From assembly GCF_040436345.1 (NCBI RefSeq), contig NC_133223.1, forward strand, positions 6,175,847 through 6,239,846: 64,000 nucleotides of DNA, written 5' to 3'. This document shows, in pieces, positions 11,850 through 24,169 of the stretch. Every line of letters starts with the position of its first letter. The first letter of the stretch is position 1. The notes under the pieces were generated by a model that searched no databases, was not told where the DNA came from, and saw only the letters and a list, made by a program, of their open reading frames with translations. Origin of the DNA: Pagrus major (lineage: Eukaryota > Chordata > Actinopteri > Spariformes > Sparidae). Both the position numbers and the translations under genes were made by a program.

Positions 11850-12934
11850 AAAATCTTGGCTTGGCAAATTATTGACCCTGTTGATACACATCTGCTACAA
11901 GTACATTCAACTTATACCTCTCCTTTCTTTATCACTCCAGTTTCAACCCCATTGTCGAAGAGAGTAATTGTAATGGAAATGCCGGACCCAACCATCAGAA
12001 TTGGAAGCCCACTGACTACTTCCAACAATACATTGATGACCAAGTTTTCAAAGACATGTCAGAATACACAAACGACCGCGAGGTGTTCATCACTGGAGGA
12101 AGTCTAAAGACCACACCAGAGGAGCTGAAAACATTCTTTGGCATGTCTATGTACATGGCATGCCTGGGATACCCTCGGGTCCGGATGTACTGGGCAACAA
12201 AGACAAGGGTCCCAGTTATACCTGATGCAATGAGTCGTGACAGATTCTTTAAAATAAGACAGTCACTCAAAGTAACCAATGACCTTGATGTCTCTGATGA
12301 GGAGAAGAAGAGTGACCCCCTCTGGAAGGTGAGGCCACTCTTAAACAGAGTGCAGCAAGGCTGCCTCAATCTGCCCAGGCCAGAAACGGCCTGTGTAGAC
12401 GAACAGATGATTCCATTCACAGGCCGGTGTCCTGTGCGGCAGTTTGTCCCAGGGAAGCCAAACCCCACAGGACTCAAAGTATTTGTCCTTGCCAGTCCCA
12501 ATGGTCTGGTACTGGATTTTGAAGTGTACAAGGGCAAGAACACCTTCAGTGACCAGCAACTTGGTATCGGAGGAAATGCAGTCATTCGGATGACACAGTC
12601 TCTTCCAAGAGGAAAACGCCTGTACTTTGACAGGTATTTCACCTCCATCAAGCTACTGGATGGCTTGAAAGCAAATGGTCTCCTGGGAACAGGGACCATT
12701 ATGAAGAATAGAATCCCTGCACCATGCAAATCGAAGATCACAAATGACAGAAAACTACAAAATCAGGGAAGAGGTAAATCTGAAATGGTTGTCAGAAAAC
12801 CATCTGAGGTTGCTGTGACAAAATGGCAGGATAATAAAGCAGTCCTGATGGCCTCCACTGTCCATGGGATAGAGCTGTCCTGTCCTGGCTGCCTTGAGTG
12901 TGGTGGTACAATTGGCACTGTTTCTGAAGTATAA
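11264..12934 (+). CDS. piggyBac transposase-derived (PGBD-like) gene, three exons, C-terminally short
   Basis: Three exons read as one open frame of 416 codons. Exon 1 is 11264..11306 ([14 protein letters not shown]), exon 2 is 11503..11716 (acidic, [20 protein letters not shown]), exon 3 is 11941..12934. Both introns have GT-AG borders with consistent phases (1 and 2): GGTAAG and TGTAAG at the donors, TACAG and TCCAG at the acceptors. Exon 3 holds the DDE_Tnp_1_7 region, with [16 protein letters not shown], then D239 in [10 protein letters not shown] and D316 in LYFDRYFTS, 77 residues apart, as the first two Asp of piggyBac. The family's third Asp (in the GGVD motif) and the C-terminal Cys-rich domain are absent; the frame ends about where divergence starts. 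It is either a decayed transposon or a truncated, domesticated derivative. Terminal repeats with TTAA were not identified. Confidence 0.75.
11800..11848 (+). repeat. CA dinucleotide microsatellite
   Basis: CACGCGCACG leads into a run of about 17 CA units inside intron 2 of the piggyBac-derived gene. It is likely to be polymorphic. Confidence 0.9.
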
Positions 12935-14400
12935 GTGAAGCTCCTGAAGGTGGTCTCTGAAAGTGGCCACATACCTGGCGTCTAGTAGTAATAAGTTATC
13001 TGCATTAAACTAAATCTTAATTACACGTATAGATTACTTTTCACAAATTAGCACTTACTCTGCATATGCTTGTTGTTGACATCCGTTGAAACAGCTGAAC
13101 AGGGACAGATGACAGGCCGTCTGCAGTGAATGTTGACAATTTCACTGATGCATGGGTTCAACCGCAGAGGCTGTCAATCAGTCTCACACTACGTGATACA
13201 TGAAAACTTGACAGAAGTTCCCCAAACTTGAAAATATTATTTGAAGATCAAGTTCTGGCAACTTAGAATCATAATAGTCATAACAACGTAATGTTTCAAG
13301 TCCCTTTGATGACATTTTTTTTTGTTGACACAACATTATGTGCATGACACAACATTAAATTTTATGTATTGTTGACAAAAATTTAAAATCCCTTTTTACA
13401 GTGTGGCCAGGTGACCTTTACCTTCAATTTCTTCTTATTATTAATTGCACCCTAAAAGCTCAGCCGGGCATACAGGTGACATGTGCACACCACAGCCTAT
13501 ATGTGACCTATTGCCATTTCCATCGTCATTTTTTCTGATTTTGGGAGAGAGTGACTGGGGAAGACATGCAGCATAGAGCCACCACATGGTTCTTCATCCT
13601 GGGCCAATGACAAGGACATAGTCCCTGCTTGAACAACACAGGCAGAGCCATGCAATACATCCTTATGCTGCACACCAACAACATCGGATTCCACAACAGA
13701 GCTACACTAGGCTCATCAGTGGGCCCACCATGCAACAGCCACCAGTGTGCTTGAACTGCCAGAAAACCCTTGAAAAACCTACTAATGAGCGGCTGGGTGG
13801 AGAGATAGTGTCAATACAATAGAGAACTACAGATGTTACTCTCCTTCAGGTTGTGATTAGGGGTTGTGATTCCCTCTTCTTTGGGGAATTTATTGTTTTT
13901 CTTCGTTGCATGTAATTTTAGTATGTAATTTACATGCATGTAAAAACTGTTCATAAAACTGCCATTGTGTATTGTTAATATCATTGTGTGAGATAAATGG
14001 AATGCCAGATTGTGATTTAATCTTATAATTGGTCCTGTTGCTTTTTCTTTTTATCAGCTGACTTGCTCAAAATTGAAATAGGTCTATGTGGTAAACATGA
14101 AGGCTCTAGAAATTCTTTCACAAGCATTCCAAGCTGGTGTTTGACAGTTTTCTTGTGTTTAAGTGGATGGTTGAGTGTCATGTTTCTTTTGCGATGATTA
14201 ATAGGAGATAACGCATCCACTCACATTTGCTTCAAAAGTCTTCCATAACAAAATTGGTGAAACATCTAAAAACAAAAAAAATAAATAAATTTCATCTGAG
14301 TCAACAAAAATGTTTTCTTGTGAGCAATTAGGATCAAGCCTCCAGTTTTCTTTCTTTCCTCAAGCAGCATCAGTGAAACAATGACAATGGGAAATGGTTA
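12935..14400. other. intergenic, possible decayed 3' part of the piggyBac copy
   Basis: No long open frame. The stretch 13450..13760 is more GC-rich than its surroundings and could be 3' sequence of the piggyBac element, but no family motif can be read in any frame. Confidence 0.35.
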
Positions 14401-14427
14401 GAGAGCATAATGTTGTGTTTTTTGGCA

Positions 14428-14960
14428 TTATGCACTCAAGACACAAGTTTTCCATCCAGTGTATATATTGTCAACTTTAGAATGAAATGAGTACTTTCTC
14501 CCTGCATTTGAAATTCTCCACACATCAAACAATTTTGTATTGTTGATATGTGATTTCAGGAAATTGGAAGCATTAGATGCTGCCACTCTTTTAGTAAATG
14601 ATCTAAATAAGTAACCAGGACTACAATTCAATCAATTTATTACATTTATAGTAGTAAAATGGAGGATTGAGGTAAAGATTTTCCTAAATAAATTGTGGTT
14701 CATCCCAGTTTGGCCCATAAATGTCCAGCAATGTAATTGGTGTGGGTTGTATATCACCTGTAACCAAAAATATATCTCCCCTATATCCCTGTATATCTGC
14801 AAGCCTAGTTTTTGTTTCACACTTTGAATGGTGCATCTGACTTATGCATATGGCTGTAATTTTACCATGTTTAAAATTTTTCAAGCCCCAAAGTTCATGT
14901 CTACGAGGTCCTTGAAAAGTCTCCAGCTTGTGTAAATTGTCATACTGTAAGTTTTCATAC
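14428..14960 (-). mobile_element. LINE (L1-type) endonuclease-domain relic
   Basis: Read on the minus strand, 14684..14884 gives ITAICIS and later ITLLDIYGPNWDEPQF, like the apurinic endonuclease segment of L1-type LINEs (pattern L-N-YAPN-D-P-FF). 14428..14631 gives LFDVWRISNAGRKYSFHS, like the LVDVWR-NP-R-YTFYS segment that lies further downstream in the same domain. Order and spacing agree with one truncated domain; the catalytic parts between them are disrupted. It is a dead fragment. Confidence 0.5.
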
Positions 14961-17100
14961 TTTCTATTTGAATGTCCACATCTGATTGTTATTCAAGGTC
15001 AGGGGTCTGCCTATAACAAAGAAGCTAACACTGAATCAAAGAATTAATGTCACATTTCTCAAAATTTCATGTCTTTTGATATTTATAGAATCTAAAAAAA
15101 TTCTGCAGGAAAAAAAACTTGAAAATAAGAAAAAAAAGAAAATCATTGAATTATGGTTTAGTTTGCTGATTTTTTTCAAAAGATTTTTTTTTTAATTTGC
15201 CTGTGTAAAAATGAATGGGCTATAGCTATAAGGAAAAAAAACAAAAAACTTTCTAATCACTCTTCGTGGCTATTTGAGTAGAGATTTCTGAGTTCATGAG
15301 GTGCACTTGAATGCACAATGACGTCCCTGTCTGCACCCATGTGCCTCTCCATACAAAGCCATGTAGTTTACGATATGCACATAAATGCATCTTGTCATGT
15401 CCTGGCACGTCCGTTTGTGAGTGTGGTAGCCCCAACACACACAGAGGTGCAAGGGCCCCAAGGGTTTGCAGTTTAAATTAACATTATATTTTACTTTATG
15501 TACAAATTAAAAAAGGATATTTCCTGTTTTTGTTGCCACAAACAAGGCTGGAAATTGAACGGCGGTCTGAAACACCCAAGTTTTTGCTTTCAAGTTTATA
15601 GAAAATTTGTTTTGTAAATACTTGTCTTAGTCTTGTGGTCAAAAACATTGATCTGAAGCAAAATTCTGAGGCCTTTCTGTAAATAGTGTTGTAAATATAG
15701 CAATTTATGATCCCATATCAATTTCAGGCTTAAATCAACAACGGAAACGAATACAGATTATTTGGTTCGCCTGAACACAAACAGATAATGGTGTACTTGC
15801 TCATCCCTAGTTTGCAGAGACTGACTCAATCAACAGCTGCCATGAAGATGACCCAGAAAACACTGTCCTCAGTGCTGTCTGAAGTGCTGGACTCCCACAC
15901 CTTGTACTGGCCTTTTATAGGGAGTTATGAGGGGAGTGTTGGAGGCATGGGTACCCCCTGTCTGCAAGGATAAAGTGCCCTGACCCAGCACTCTTGCGTC
16001 AAGTGAGACCAGTTTTCTCTCAGCAGCAGGTGATAGTTTGCGTTTTCTTCCTGATGATTGCAGTGACACAAGAGGCCATGCTACAAAGCAAATTTGAATC
16101 ACACAACTTTCTATAATCACCTCAATTGATCGTTCAGGTTGCTGTATGTATATTTTTGAGCCAGCAGATTTGGTCACCTTTTCAGAAGACCTATAATTAA
16201 TTTAGATATGAAGCAAACTTCATGAATGTTTTTTGTGACAAGTAGTATGTGTTCCACTCATTCCATCACCGAAAATTGAGAGCTGTAGAATCCATTGGAA
16301 GTCAAGACTGACATGTTCTTTACAAGTGGACGTAAACTTTTCACCATGACTGTATGCCAGGTGAGCAATTCTCATTTGATTAAATAAGCACCATCTTTGG
16401 GTTCTTTCTATCTACTATCTAGTTCTATGATATTTATTCACAATATCTTCTTCTTTGTCTTGTTTTATTGTGTCCTATCTCCATATGCTCTTACCATAGT
16501 TTCATCATCTGTTATATTCTTCATATGCATTCTCCATACTGTGACATATGTTCCACAATGGTTTGGGACAAATACATGTCCTGTTACACTCCTAATATTC
16601 AGATCATTCTTTTTAATGCAGTAATTCAAGTTAGGCAATTTAAATGCTAAACAAATAAATCAAATTCAGTTTCAAAGTCGGACAGGCACCTGGTTTAGCT
16701 CAGTTGATCATGGCTCAGAAATAGCTTCGGCTGAGACAGTTTGGCTTGGCAAATTCAGACCAAGCAATTACTTTTGACGCCGCTGTTACTTCAGAGTGTA
16801 TACACATGCAGCTCATGGGCCAAAGTTGAGGCTTTTTAGCTTTCATTAGCCTCATTTCATGAAATAGGCCTCCTTCCAAAGTTGTGAAAATTTTAGGCAA
16901 GTTTTTATCAATTTTACAATTTTGGGCAGGAGTTTTCAGAAACAGGGCTGTCAGCACTCAAACACATTTACAAGAGCAGGAGATTCTTCATCTATCATTT
17001 TCCTGATGGTATGCAGAGGCCACACCTTTCCACAGCCTTTTTTTCTGTGGGTGATACTGTAGAGGAGGGTGGACTGAAAATGAAACGATAGCTGTAGTTG
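14961..17100. other. intergenic, AT-rich, nothing recognised
   Basis: Long non-coding stretch with A/T homopolymers and no recognisable gene. The two longer frames at 15788..16177 are on opposite strands, lack family motifs and are judged to be chance. From about 17050 it passes into the purine-rich promoter flank of TAAR gene 3. Confidence 0.45.
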
Positions 17101-17130
17101 AGGGAAAAAAGGGGGTGAGGGGGAGAAGAG

Positions 17131-17150
17131 ATAAATCAGTTGTTTGACAG
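17131..17150 (+). promoter_or_regulatory. conserved ATAAATCAG promoter-like block, TAAR gene 3
   Basis: ATAAATCAGTTGTTTGACAG, 51 bases before the ATG-ATG pair at 17199/17202. It directly follows a purine tract (17100..17130). The same layout is seen before the other TAAR genes. Confidence 0.5.
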
Positions 17151-17201
17151 AACATACAGCCAGAGGTCAGCAGCCTCTCCTCTCATCCTTTTTCTTCAAT
17201 G

Positions 17202-18407
17202 ATGGAAACACTGGAAGAAACTGAACTCTGCTTTCCACAACTCCTCAACACATCCTGTAGGAGGGCAAAGCGCCCACACACTGAGGCTGTGCTGATTTAC
17301 ATTCTGCTGTCCTTCATCTCTCTGCTGACTGCAACTCTCAACCTGCTGGTCATCATCTCTATCTCCCACTTCAAGTAGCAAATTATTTAATCAATTCATG
17401 AAAGTGACAGACATATAAATTAAAGGTTCACAGAAAGAGAATATAAAGTGTCAGATCTGGCTATGTGTTGATTCATGATTATAAACTCTGCTTTTACATT
17501 TTACTCATGGATTATGTCTGATAATATTATAATGGAATAGAAATTGATACTACAAAAAATAATACATATGATGCCCCTCTTTCAATACAGGCAGCTCCAC
17601 ACCCCAACCAACCTCCTCCTCCTCTCTCTGGCTGTCGCAGATTGCTCAATGGGTCTCCTCATGTCTTTCCAGATCCTTCTCACAGACGGCTGCTGGTTTC
17701 TTGGTGACCTCATGTGTGCTTTGTTCTGTGTTTTAGACTTCATTATTACCTCTGCTTCAGTAGGAACCATGGTGCTCATATCAGCTGACCGCTATGTGGC
17801 TATTTGTGACCCTCTGCATTACTCCACTAAAATCCCTGTGAGAGTAGTGACACTCTGTACTTGCCTTTGTTGGGTCTGCTCTGTTCTATACAACAGCCTA
17901 ATAATGATGGATAACTTAAAAAAACAAGGCAGGTATAATTCCTGTGCTGGAGAGTGTGTGATTGTCATTCACTACATTGCAGGAGTTGTTGACCTTATTT
18001 TGACCTTTTTTGGTCCTGTCACTGTCATTGTAGTTCTGTATATGAGAGTTTTTGTGGTGGCTGTGTCTCAGGCTCGTGCCATGCGGTCCTACATTACAGC
18101 TGTCACACTTCAGAGCTCAGAGACTGTTTCTGCCAAGAAATCAGAGTTGAAAGCAGCCAGGACTCTTGGTGTTGTTGTAGTTGTGTTTCTGTCATGCCAT
18201 TGTCCATATTACTGTTCCTCTCTCGTAGGTCAGAACACCTTGTTTAGTGTTACATCTGTGCCCTTAGAGACGTGGCTCTTCTATTTCAACTCTTGCCTAA
18301 ACCCAGTGATCTATGCTTTTTGCTATCCGTGGTTTCGAAAATCCATTAAGTTTATTGTAACATTAAAGATACTTCAGTCTGACTCCTGTGAAGCCAACTT
18401 ACTGTAG
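17202..18407 (+). CDS. TAAR gene 3, diamine-type receptor with Asp3.32 and Asp5.42
   Basis: Complete two-exon TAAR of 329 residues. Exon 1 is 17202..17374 (METLEETELCF; NTS glycosylation site; TM1); a GT donor at 17375 and CAG acceptor before 17591 give a 216-bp phase 2 intron; exon 2 is 17591..18407. Landmarks: D75 (2.50), C100 (3.25), D107 (3.32), SADRY with DRY at 124-126, W152, D192 (5.42), P200, and NSCLNPVIYAFCYPWF in TM7. Having both Asp3.32 and Asp5.42 is the arrangement shown for the zebrafish cadaverine receptor TAAR13c, so a diamine ligand is a reasonable inference. The TM6 toggle Trp is His (CHCP). Another in-frame ATG lies 3 bases upstream. It is the only copy here with Ala before the DRY motif instead of Val or Ile. 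Confidence 0.93.
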
Positions 18408-20195
18408 AGACTGTGTAAGCAGTGCGATGTATAAATGTCTACCACTTCTATTGTATGTATATGTATTTAATGAAGAACATGTTACATAAATCTACTGAAA
18501 GTGTGATTATGTCATCTTATTTCTCTTAATTTGTTTTTATATACAGTAACCTCAATATCATGTACTACCTTTGACTGGTCCCCGTGTTAATGGAGCCTGT
18601 GTAATATGCAAAAATACAGTTTATTGTTGGAGAGTCAGAGTGTTCAGTTTTAACTGAAGAAAAAGCCTTCACATTTACACTGAAGAAAGGATAATTGCAA
18701 CAATTATTGTGCTCAATGTGACTCTCTCTCAATGTGAGTCATGTGACTCTGATGGAGACACATCACATTGAATCACACTGAATAAACCTATATTGTCTTA
18801 ATCCATGTGCTCCAGTATACTTTGGACTTGTTCCTGCCCTCTTACATTCCAGACTATATATCTATTGATTTATACTTTGCTGATGTTTTTCCTGATTTGA
18901 ATACCCTTCTCTGAGAGTACCAGACACGCATTCAGCTTAATGTGCAGTGGCTGGAGTGCATTTTTAAAAAAATAGTTTGTGAATATATATAGTTTTGAAT
19001 TGATCAGCATTTGTTCAAAACACATTATTTACAATGTCCTAGCCATTCTTCTTAGGTACAACCAAACAACAAACAATGATTAGGGTTCTATGTACTGGGT
19101 AGGAGGAGCTTGGGTGGGAGAAATACTTTCTCCAATGTTTTTTCCCACATTGAATTTTAAAATCATAGTTGCTGATATAATCAAAAATGTCTATATAAAG
19201 TTGACTATAACTATCTAGTTCAACCAAAGATAGTCTGGCTAAAGGAGCCAATGGAATCTGAAGCTGTATGGTTGGCTCTTTCATGGTGCAATACAGAGCT
19301 GAAGCCTTCCAGTTTCCCTCATCGGACCATATTTCATAAAAAAATATTTATGGTAGTGAATGGAGTCAGACAAATAATTGTATAATCCCGCCTGAATTGT
19401 GCCATGAATACATGTATGATGTTTGTCAACTTAAAAGATATTTTTTTCAACTTGAGGAAGTCTATCAAAAAGTCATAAAACTAATGAAATTTAAGAATGT
19501 GAAAATACATAAATTTAAAGACTTCATATCCAACAATCATGTTAGTCACATTGTCTTGTTTAAAGGTCACATTGATAACGTTTTTGTGTAGACAAATATT
19601 TTTTTCATAATAACACATCTACAGAGATTGTGGAAAGCTGCAGAATAGAAGTATCCCTTTCCTTAAAAACATTATTATGACTGTGAATTAATAATTTTGT
19701 GTTGTTGGGTCCAAAATGATTGTTTTGTTTATCTCTGTGTAAGAATTCTGACAGTTGGTTCAACCCTCTAACAAGGTTGATCAGCAAATAGTATAATGCC
19801 GTTGGAATCACATGGTATCTGTGTTTTATCAGTTTGTGGAGGAAAACAAGTTAAAAATGGCTGATTTCTACAAGATGCACTCAGCATACCTTACTTCCAT
19901 GTTAGCTAGCTAGCGTTAGCGACATTAACGTTAGATAGGGTTAACGTGCACGATGTAAGTGTTTGCAACCAGTGACGTCAGCTAGTTAGCATTAGCAATT
20001 TTAGCATTAGCAATTTTAGCTACAACAAACTGGCAACTACTTAAGGGGGCAGATGAGTCAAACAATAGCGGTGTTGTGAAGTGAATGGAAGTGTCTTTTT
20101 GCTGTCTGTCTGTGGTCAGCGTGATGCTGTCACAGCTGTGCAAGATGCAATCAGGAAACTTTACAGTTGTGTATTTGACATAAAAATGAAGGCTG
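18408..20195. other. intergenic, nothing recognised
   Basis: AT-rich 3' flank of TAAR gene 3. Near 19905..20030 there are clustered GCTAGC/GTTAGC/ATTAGCAATTTTAGC short repeats typical of fish non-coding DNA. No gene is recognised. Confidence 0.45.
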
Positions 20196-20937
20196 GGTAA
20201 CACTTTACAATAAGGTACAAAAAATGTGAGTAGTTGGGAATGACCTGAGTTAATGAACCATTAATGAGTAATTCTGAAATAACTGTGATTTCAGGAGTAT
20301 ATAGCAGATAATGATGAGTTACTGGAGCACAGACTGGGAGATAATATATTAATGAATCATTAGGTAATGATTAGTTCATAAATATCCGTAACTCTTGATT
20401 CACTTTCAACCAGCCCCTGAGTGAAATGAACTAGTGACGACTCATTATTCCTAATTACTGAATCATGACTTACTCTTTTTGTGTACCCTCAAGTAAAGTA
20501 AACCATCATACTGAGTAATAAACCAATAAAGACTCATTAGTTATTAATTACTTAATTCATATATGCCTTTACCCACTTAGTCATTATTATTTTATTTTTT
20601 AGAATCCTACTATCTCTGGTCTGTTATTAAAGAACTAAATGAGAACTCCCAGGAAATACTCAGTACCTAATCATTAAGTAATGAGAGACTAGTCAGTAAC
20701 TTCTCGGTATTAAGTATCATTTTAAATGAAGGTACACAAAAAGAAAAGAAACATGATGATATGTGATCAGGAATTAGTAAGTAACTCAGCCATTAACTCA
20801 TCATTATCTACTTTATAGTCCTGAAATAACAGTTATTGAGGAATTACTCATTAACTATCAAGTCATTCCTGATTCATTCTTTACTCGCTCCACCGTAACT
20901 ACTAACTTTTTTGTGTAACTTACTGTAAAGTGTTACC
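20196..20937. repeat. fold-back MITE with about 40-bp terminal inverted repeats
   Basis: It begins GGTAACACTTTACAATAAGG and ends with the inverse, ...CTTACTGTAAAGTGTTACC. Inverted similarity continues inward: GATAATGATGAGTTACT on the left is matched by AGTAACTCA...TCATTATC on the right, so the whole 742-bp unit is an imperfect palindrome. It has no coding potential. Left halves of related elements occur at 29783 and 40791. It is a non-autonomous DNA transposon; no clear target duplication was seen, so the superfamily is left open. Confidence 0.7.
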
Positions 20938-22640
20938 GAGTGTAAACATGTTGACAGCCTACTGGTGTGATCGCATTATGGTCTCTGGTTTAAAATATCA
21001 TCATTTTAAAACTTATTAAAGTAATTATATTAGTAGTCAACATTACTGGTCCTCGTTTTTTTCCCCCACATGCTGTCCCATGTCAACATGTGTTTTCATG
21101 TCTGGCAAGAGTTAGCTGGCTCAATGACTGCTGGTAGATTTCAGCAGGGACTTTCTCAACGACCTGACTGTACAATAAGTATCACGATGTCTCCTTGGTT
21201 CGCTTGGCTAGCAAAACCATAAAAAGGCACACCAAAGACTGTCCCGATATTTATAGTACATGTTGAAAAGAACCCTTCCCAGTACCTGCAGGCCATTATA
21301 GAGATAACTCCGAAAACAGCCCAAACTCATTTGGGGCATGCAGAGTCCCCTTACACCATGATGCCCTCAACACCAACCAAAAACAACAAGTATCCCAATC
21401 TTAACTCAATCTACTGTCAAAGTTTGGGTCAAATGTTTTTCTTCCTGCACTCTGAAACATGAAATCCAGGCACTGACCAGTCCTTCCTGACACACATGTG
21501 AAGCTCAATTACAAAGGATTGTGGAAAACAAGGACTGTTCATCCTACTGAGTAAAAATTAGCTTAAAGCACCCATGAAAATAGTGTGTCTTTTCTGAATC
21601 TGACTGGAATTCGGACTTCATGTGTATTTGCATGTGCTGCTACCTGCAAGGGAGCTTGTGCGTGACACGATGTGTTGTAACTCTCTAAAGCTCTTTTTTT
21701 GTGCTTAGTTTGTGACTGGTTTGCCACACCTGGGCTTTTCATGTGTCAGAGATCTTCCCTGGAGGTAAAAGTCATCAGTGACAATTCGAATAGAACTGTC
21801 AAACTCTTTCCAGCCCTCCTACATTCCAGACGACGTCTCTTGATTTGAATTGAACATTTGAGGTTAAAGATTTTTTCTTTTGTGTTGTGCAATTTGATTG
21901 ACACACCACATGTCCAACCAGTTATCAAACACTCACACGAAATGTGTTTTTAAAAAGTAAATATAGACACAACACAGACTCTCTATTCAGAACCAAACCA
22001 ATGATGACTCATTTGACCTTAAACCCAAACAGTATCTATAAATACTAATTAATATGTTGGCAGATCTTTACAATGACGCCATGCCAGTACTGTATTTTCT
22101 ATGCTGTATTATACATTATATGTTTTAAGACTTACATTCAATATTAGGCACTTTAAGCTCAATTTCTTCATGACGAGTTACATAAAACAGTTTAGTTTAG
22201 ATTCTCACACATGCTAAATAAATAAGCGTAATAATATCTCATAATGGCAGTAATTAGGCACCTGACATTGTCAAGTTGTACTCACATCCTGCATCGGCAG
22301 CTGTCACTTAATTACAGAGTATTTGTTAACTGGAATGTCCCCTGACAGAAGCTACTTTGGGATGACAAAAGGCCAAAAGAATCCGTGAGAATTTCTTTGT
22401 TCTGCTGGGGAGTAAACAAGATTGAGGACATGTATAAAGAGAGAGTCGGGGGACAAGGACACAGAGAGACTAGGTGGACAAATCAGTGATAGTGCAGACG
22501 CATCCAGTGAAACTTCTCCTCAAACATAGAGCTGCTTGGCATCCTTGGTTAAATGTCAACATATGCTCAGTGTTGGTTTGGAAAATTACAGGCAACAGGC
22601 TGTATATTTTTTCAAAAACCTACAGTGTCAGTATGATGTT
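20938..22640. other. intergenic, nothing recognised
   Basis: Non-coding DNA between a MITE and a LINE tail. No open frame shows a known family. Confidence 0.45.
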
Positions 22641-22649
22641 TGGACTCAC

Positions 22650-23090
22650 TTTTACAAGGTTACAGAGTAAATTTATTGTCATTTCTTAAAACACAAGGGT
22701 TTAAAAGTCCTAAGAGTCTTTTGCGCTACATCTATTTTGGATAAAGGAGTGTTGGTAATCAATTGGAGAGTCTCACAGCCTGGGGAATGAAGCTGCTCTG
22801 TAGTCTGGTGGTATGACAACAGAGACTTCTGTACCTTTTTCCAGATGGCAGCAGGGTGAACAGACTGTGGCTGGGGTGGGTGATATCATTGATGCTCTGT
22901 AGATGGTACCAGTGATGTTCTGGTGGTTTTAATCAGCCGCTGTAGAGCCTTCCTGTCCTGGGCTGTGATGAACCATGCCAGTTTGTGATGTTTCCAGTCA
23001 GGATGCTTTCTATTGCTCGTCTTTAAAAGTTGACCAGAATCTGGTTCCAGCCTTTTTTGTGCTTTTTTAACCAGGGTGGTGATGTGTGAT
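22650..23090 (-). mobile_element. L2/CR1-type LINE 3' fragment
   Basis: The minus strand encodes the C-terminal signature of fish L2-like LINE ORF2: RAIESILTGN, then DITHPSHSLFTLLPSGKRYR, then a degraded tail before the 3' UTR. The family pattern is D-SHP-H-LF-LLPSGRRYRS. The fragment is 5'-truncated, as is usual for LINE copies, and interrupted by stops. Confidence 0.65.
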
Positions 23091-23384
23091 CACATGGATG
23101 GAGGTAAGAGACGTAAAGGGAGAGACAGACAGGAGGAATAACCCAAAACAGGACAGATGTGACAATTTAGCTTTCATCTACAGTGAAATATTTTATCTCT
23201 GTTAAGCATTAAAGTTGCAGCAGAGTTGAGGCGGGTACATGGGTCATTGATAACCATTAAGCATCTGTGTGACTGCACGTATTTATTCACAATGGAAATC
23301 TATACATTTTAATATTCAGGTAAAAATATTAATTAAATTAATATAAATTTTAAACTCTTGTTTTAAAAAATGAATACATTGGCT

Positions 23385-23870
23385 GTGTAAGTACAATTAC
23401 TTAGTACTGTACTTAAGTACAATTTGAGATACTTACTTACTTGAGTATTTCTGTTATTTGCTACTTCTTACTTCCATTCCATTTATTTGATAACTTTAGT
23501 CATGAGTTACTTTGCGGATTGTATGCTACACCAAAGTAGTGCAATTTTAAATTAATTTATTCAGATAAAATATTCAGATATTCAGACAAAAAAAACACAG
23601 ATCCCGATAATAAGAGAAAGCTAAATATCAAATAATCAGTCAATCTGTAGTATGCAGTGTATACATATAAGTAAAATTTACATTTACTCATACTTTTGGT
23701 AAATTCATTGCCAGAAAATTACTTCTGATACTTAAGTACATTCAATATCAGATATTTAAAGACTTTGACTCAAGTACTATTCACTCATAACATTTTAACA
23801 TGAGAGCTTTACTTTTACTTTTACTTTTAAGTATGACCTTTGAGTACTTCTTACAACACTGCCTAACAAC
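23385..23870. repeat. ACTTAAGTA-rich fish interspersed repeat
   Basis: About 480 bp dominated by TTACTTGAGTATTT, CTTAAGTAC and ACTTTTACTTTTACTTTTAA motifs, with mirrored ends (GTAAGTAC near the left, GAGTACTTCTTAC at the right). It resembles common teleost non-autonomous DNA repeats. No coding capacity. Confidence 0.45.
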
Positions 23871-24169
23871 ATGTACGTATTCATGCCATAATATAGCCTC
23901 CAAAAAAGACAGTCATGTTACACAATTTAAAATATGATGTAACATTTGTATACATACATACATGTATGTATACAAACTTGTCACATGTGACAAGCAGTGA
24001 CACAGAAGTGGTTTAGAAAAGACAAAAAAATGTTTTGAAATGACTACTGAAATTAAAGTAACATTAAAATAATGATTTCAAGTGACAACTTCAGACTGGA
24101 TGGATTAATTAATCAATTCATTATTTAATGTAATAAACCTTTTTAAGTTTAAACTTTTCTGGCTTATAC

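Noticed and set aside
12016-12741. 241-codon open frame on the minus strand
   Set aside because: It lies fully antisense to the piggyBac exon, which has clear family motifs and catalytic Asp residues; the reverse frame shows none.
16687-16760. TTTAGCTCAGTTG, possible tRNA or SINE head
   Set aside because: No B box or acceptor-stem pairing follows; insufficient for a tRNA or SINE call.
18840-21840. short shared phrase (CTACATTCCAGAC-like) near 18840 and 21815
   Set aside because: Only about 20 bases are alike, too little to call a repeat family.
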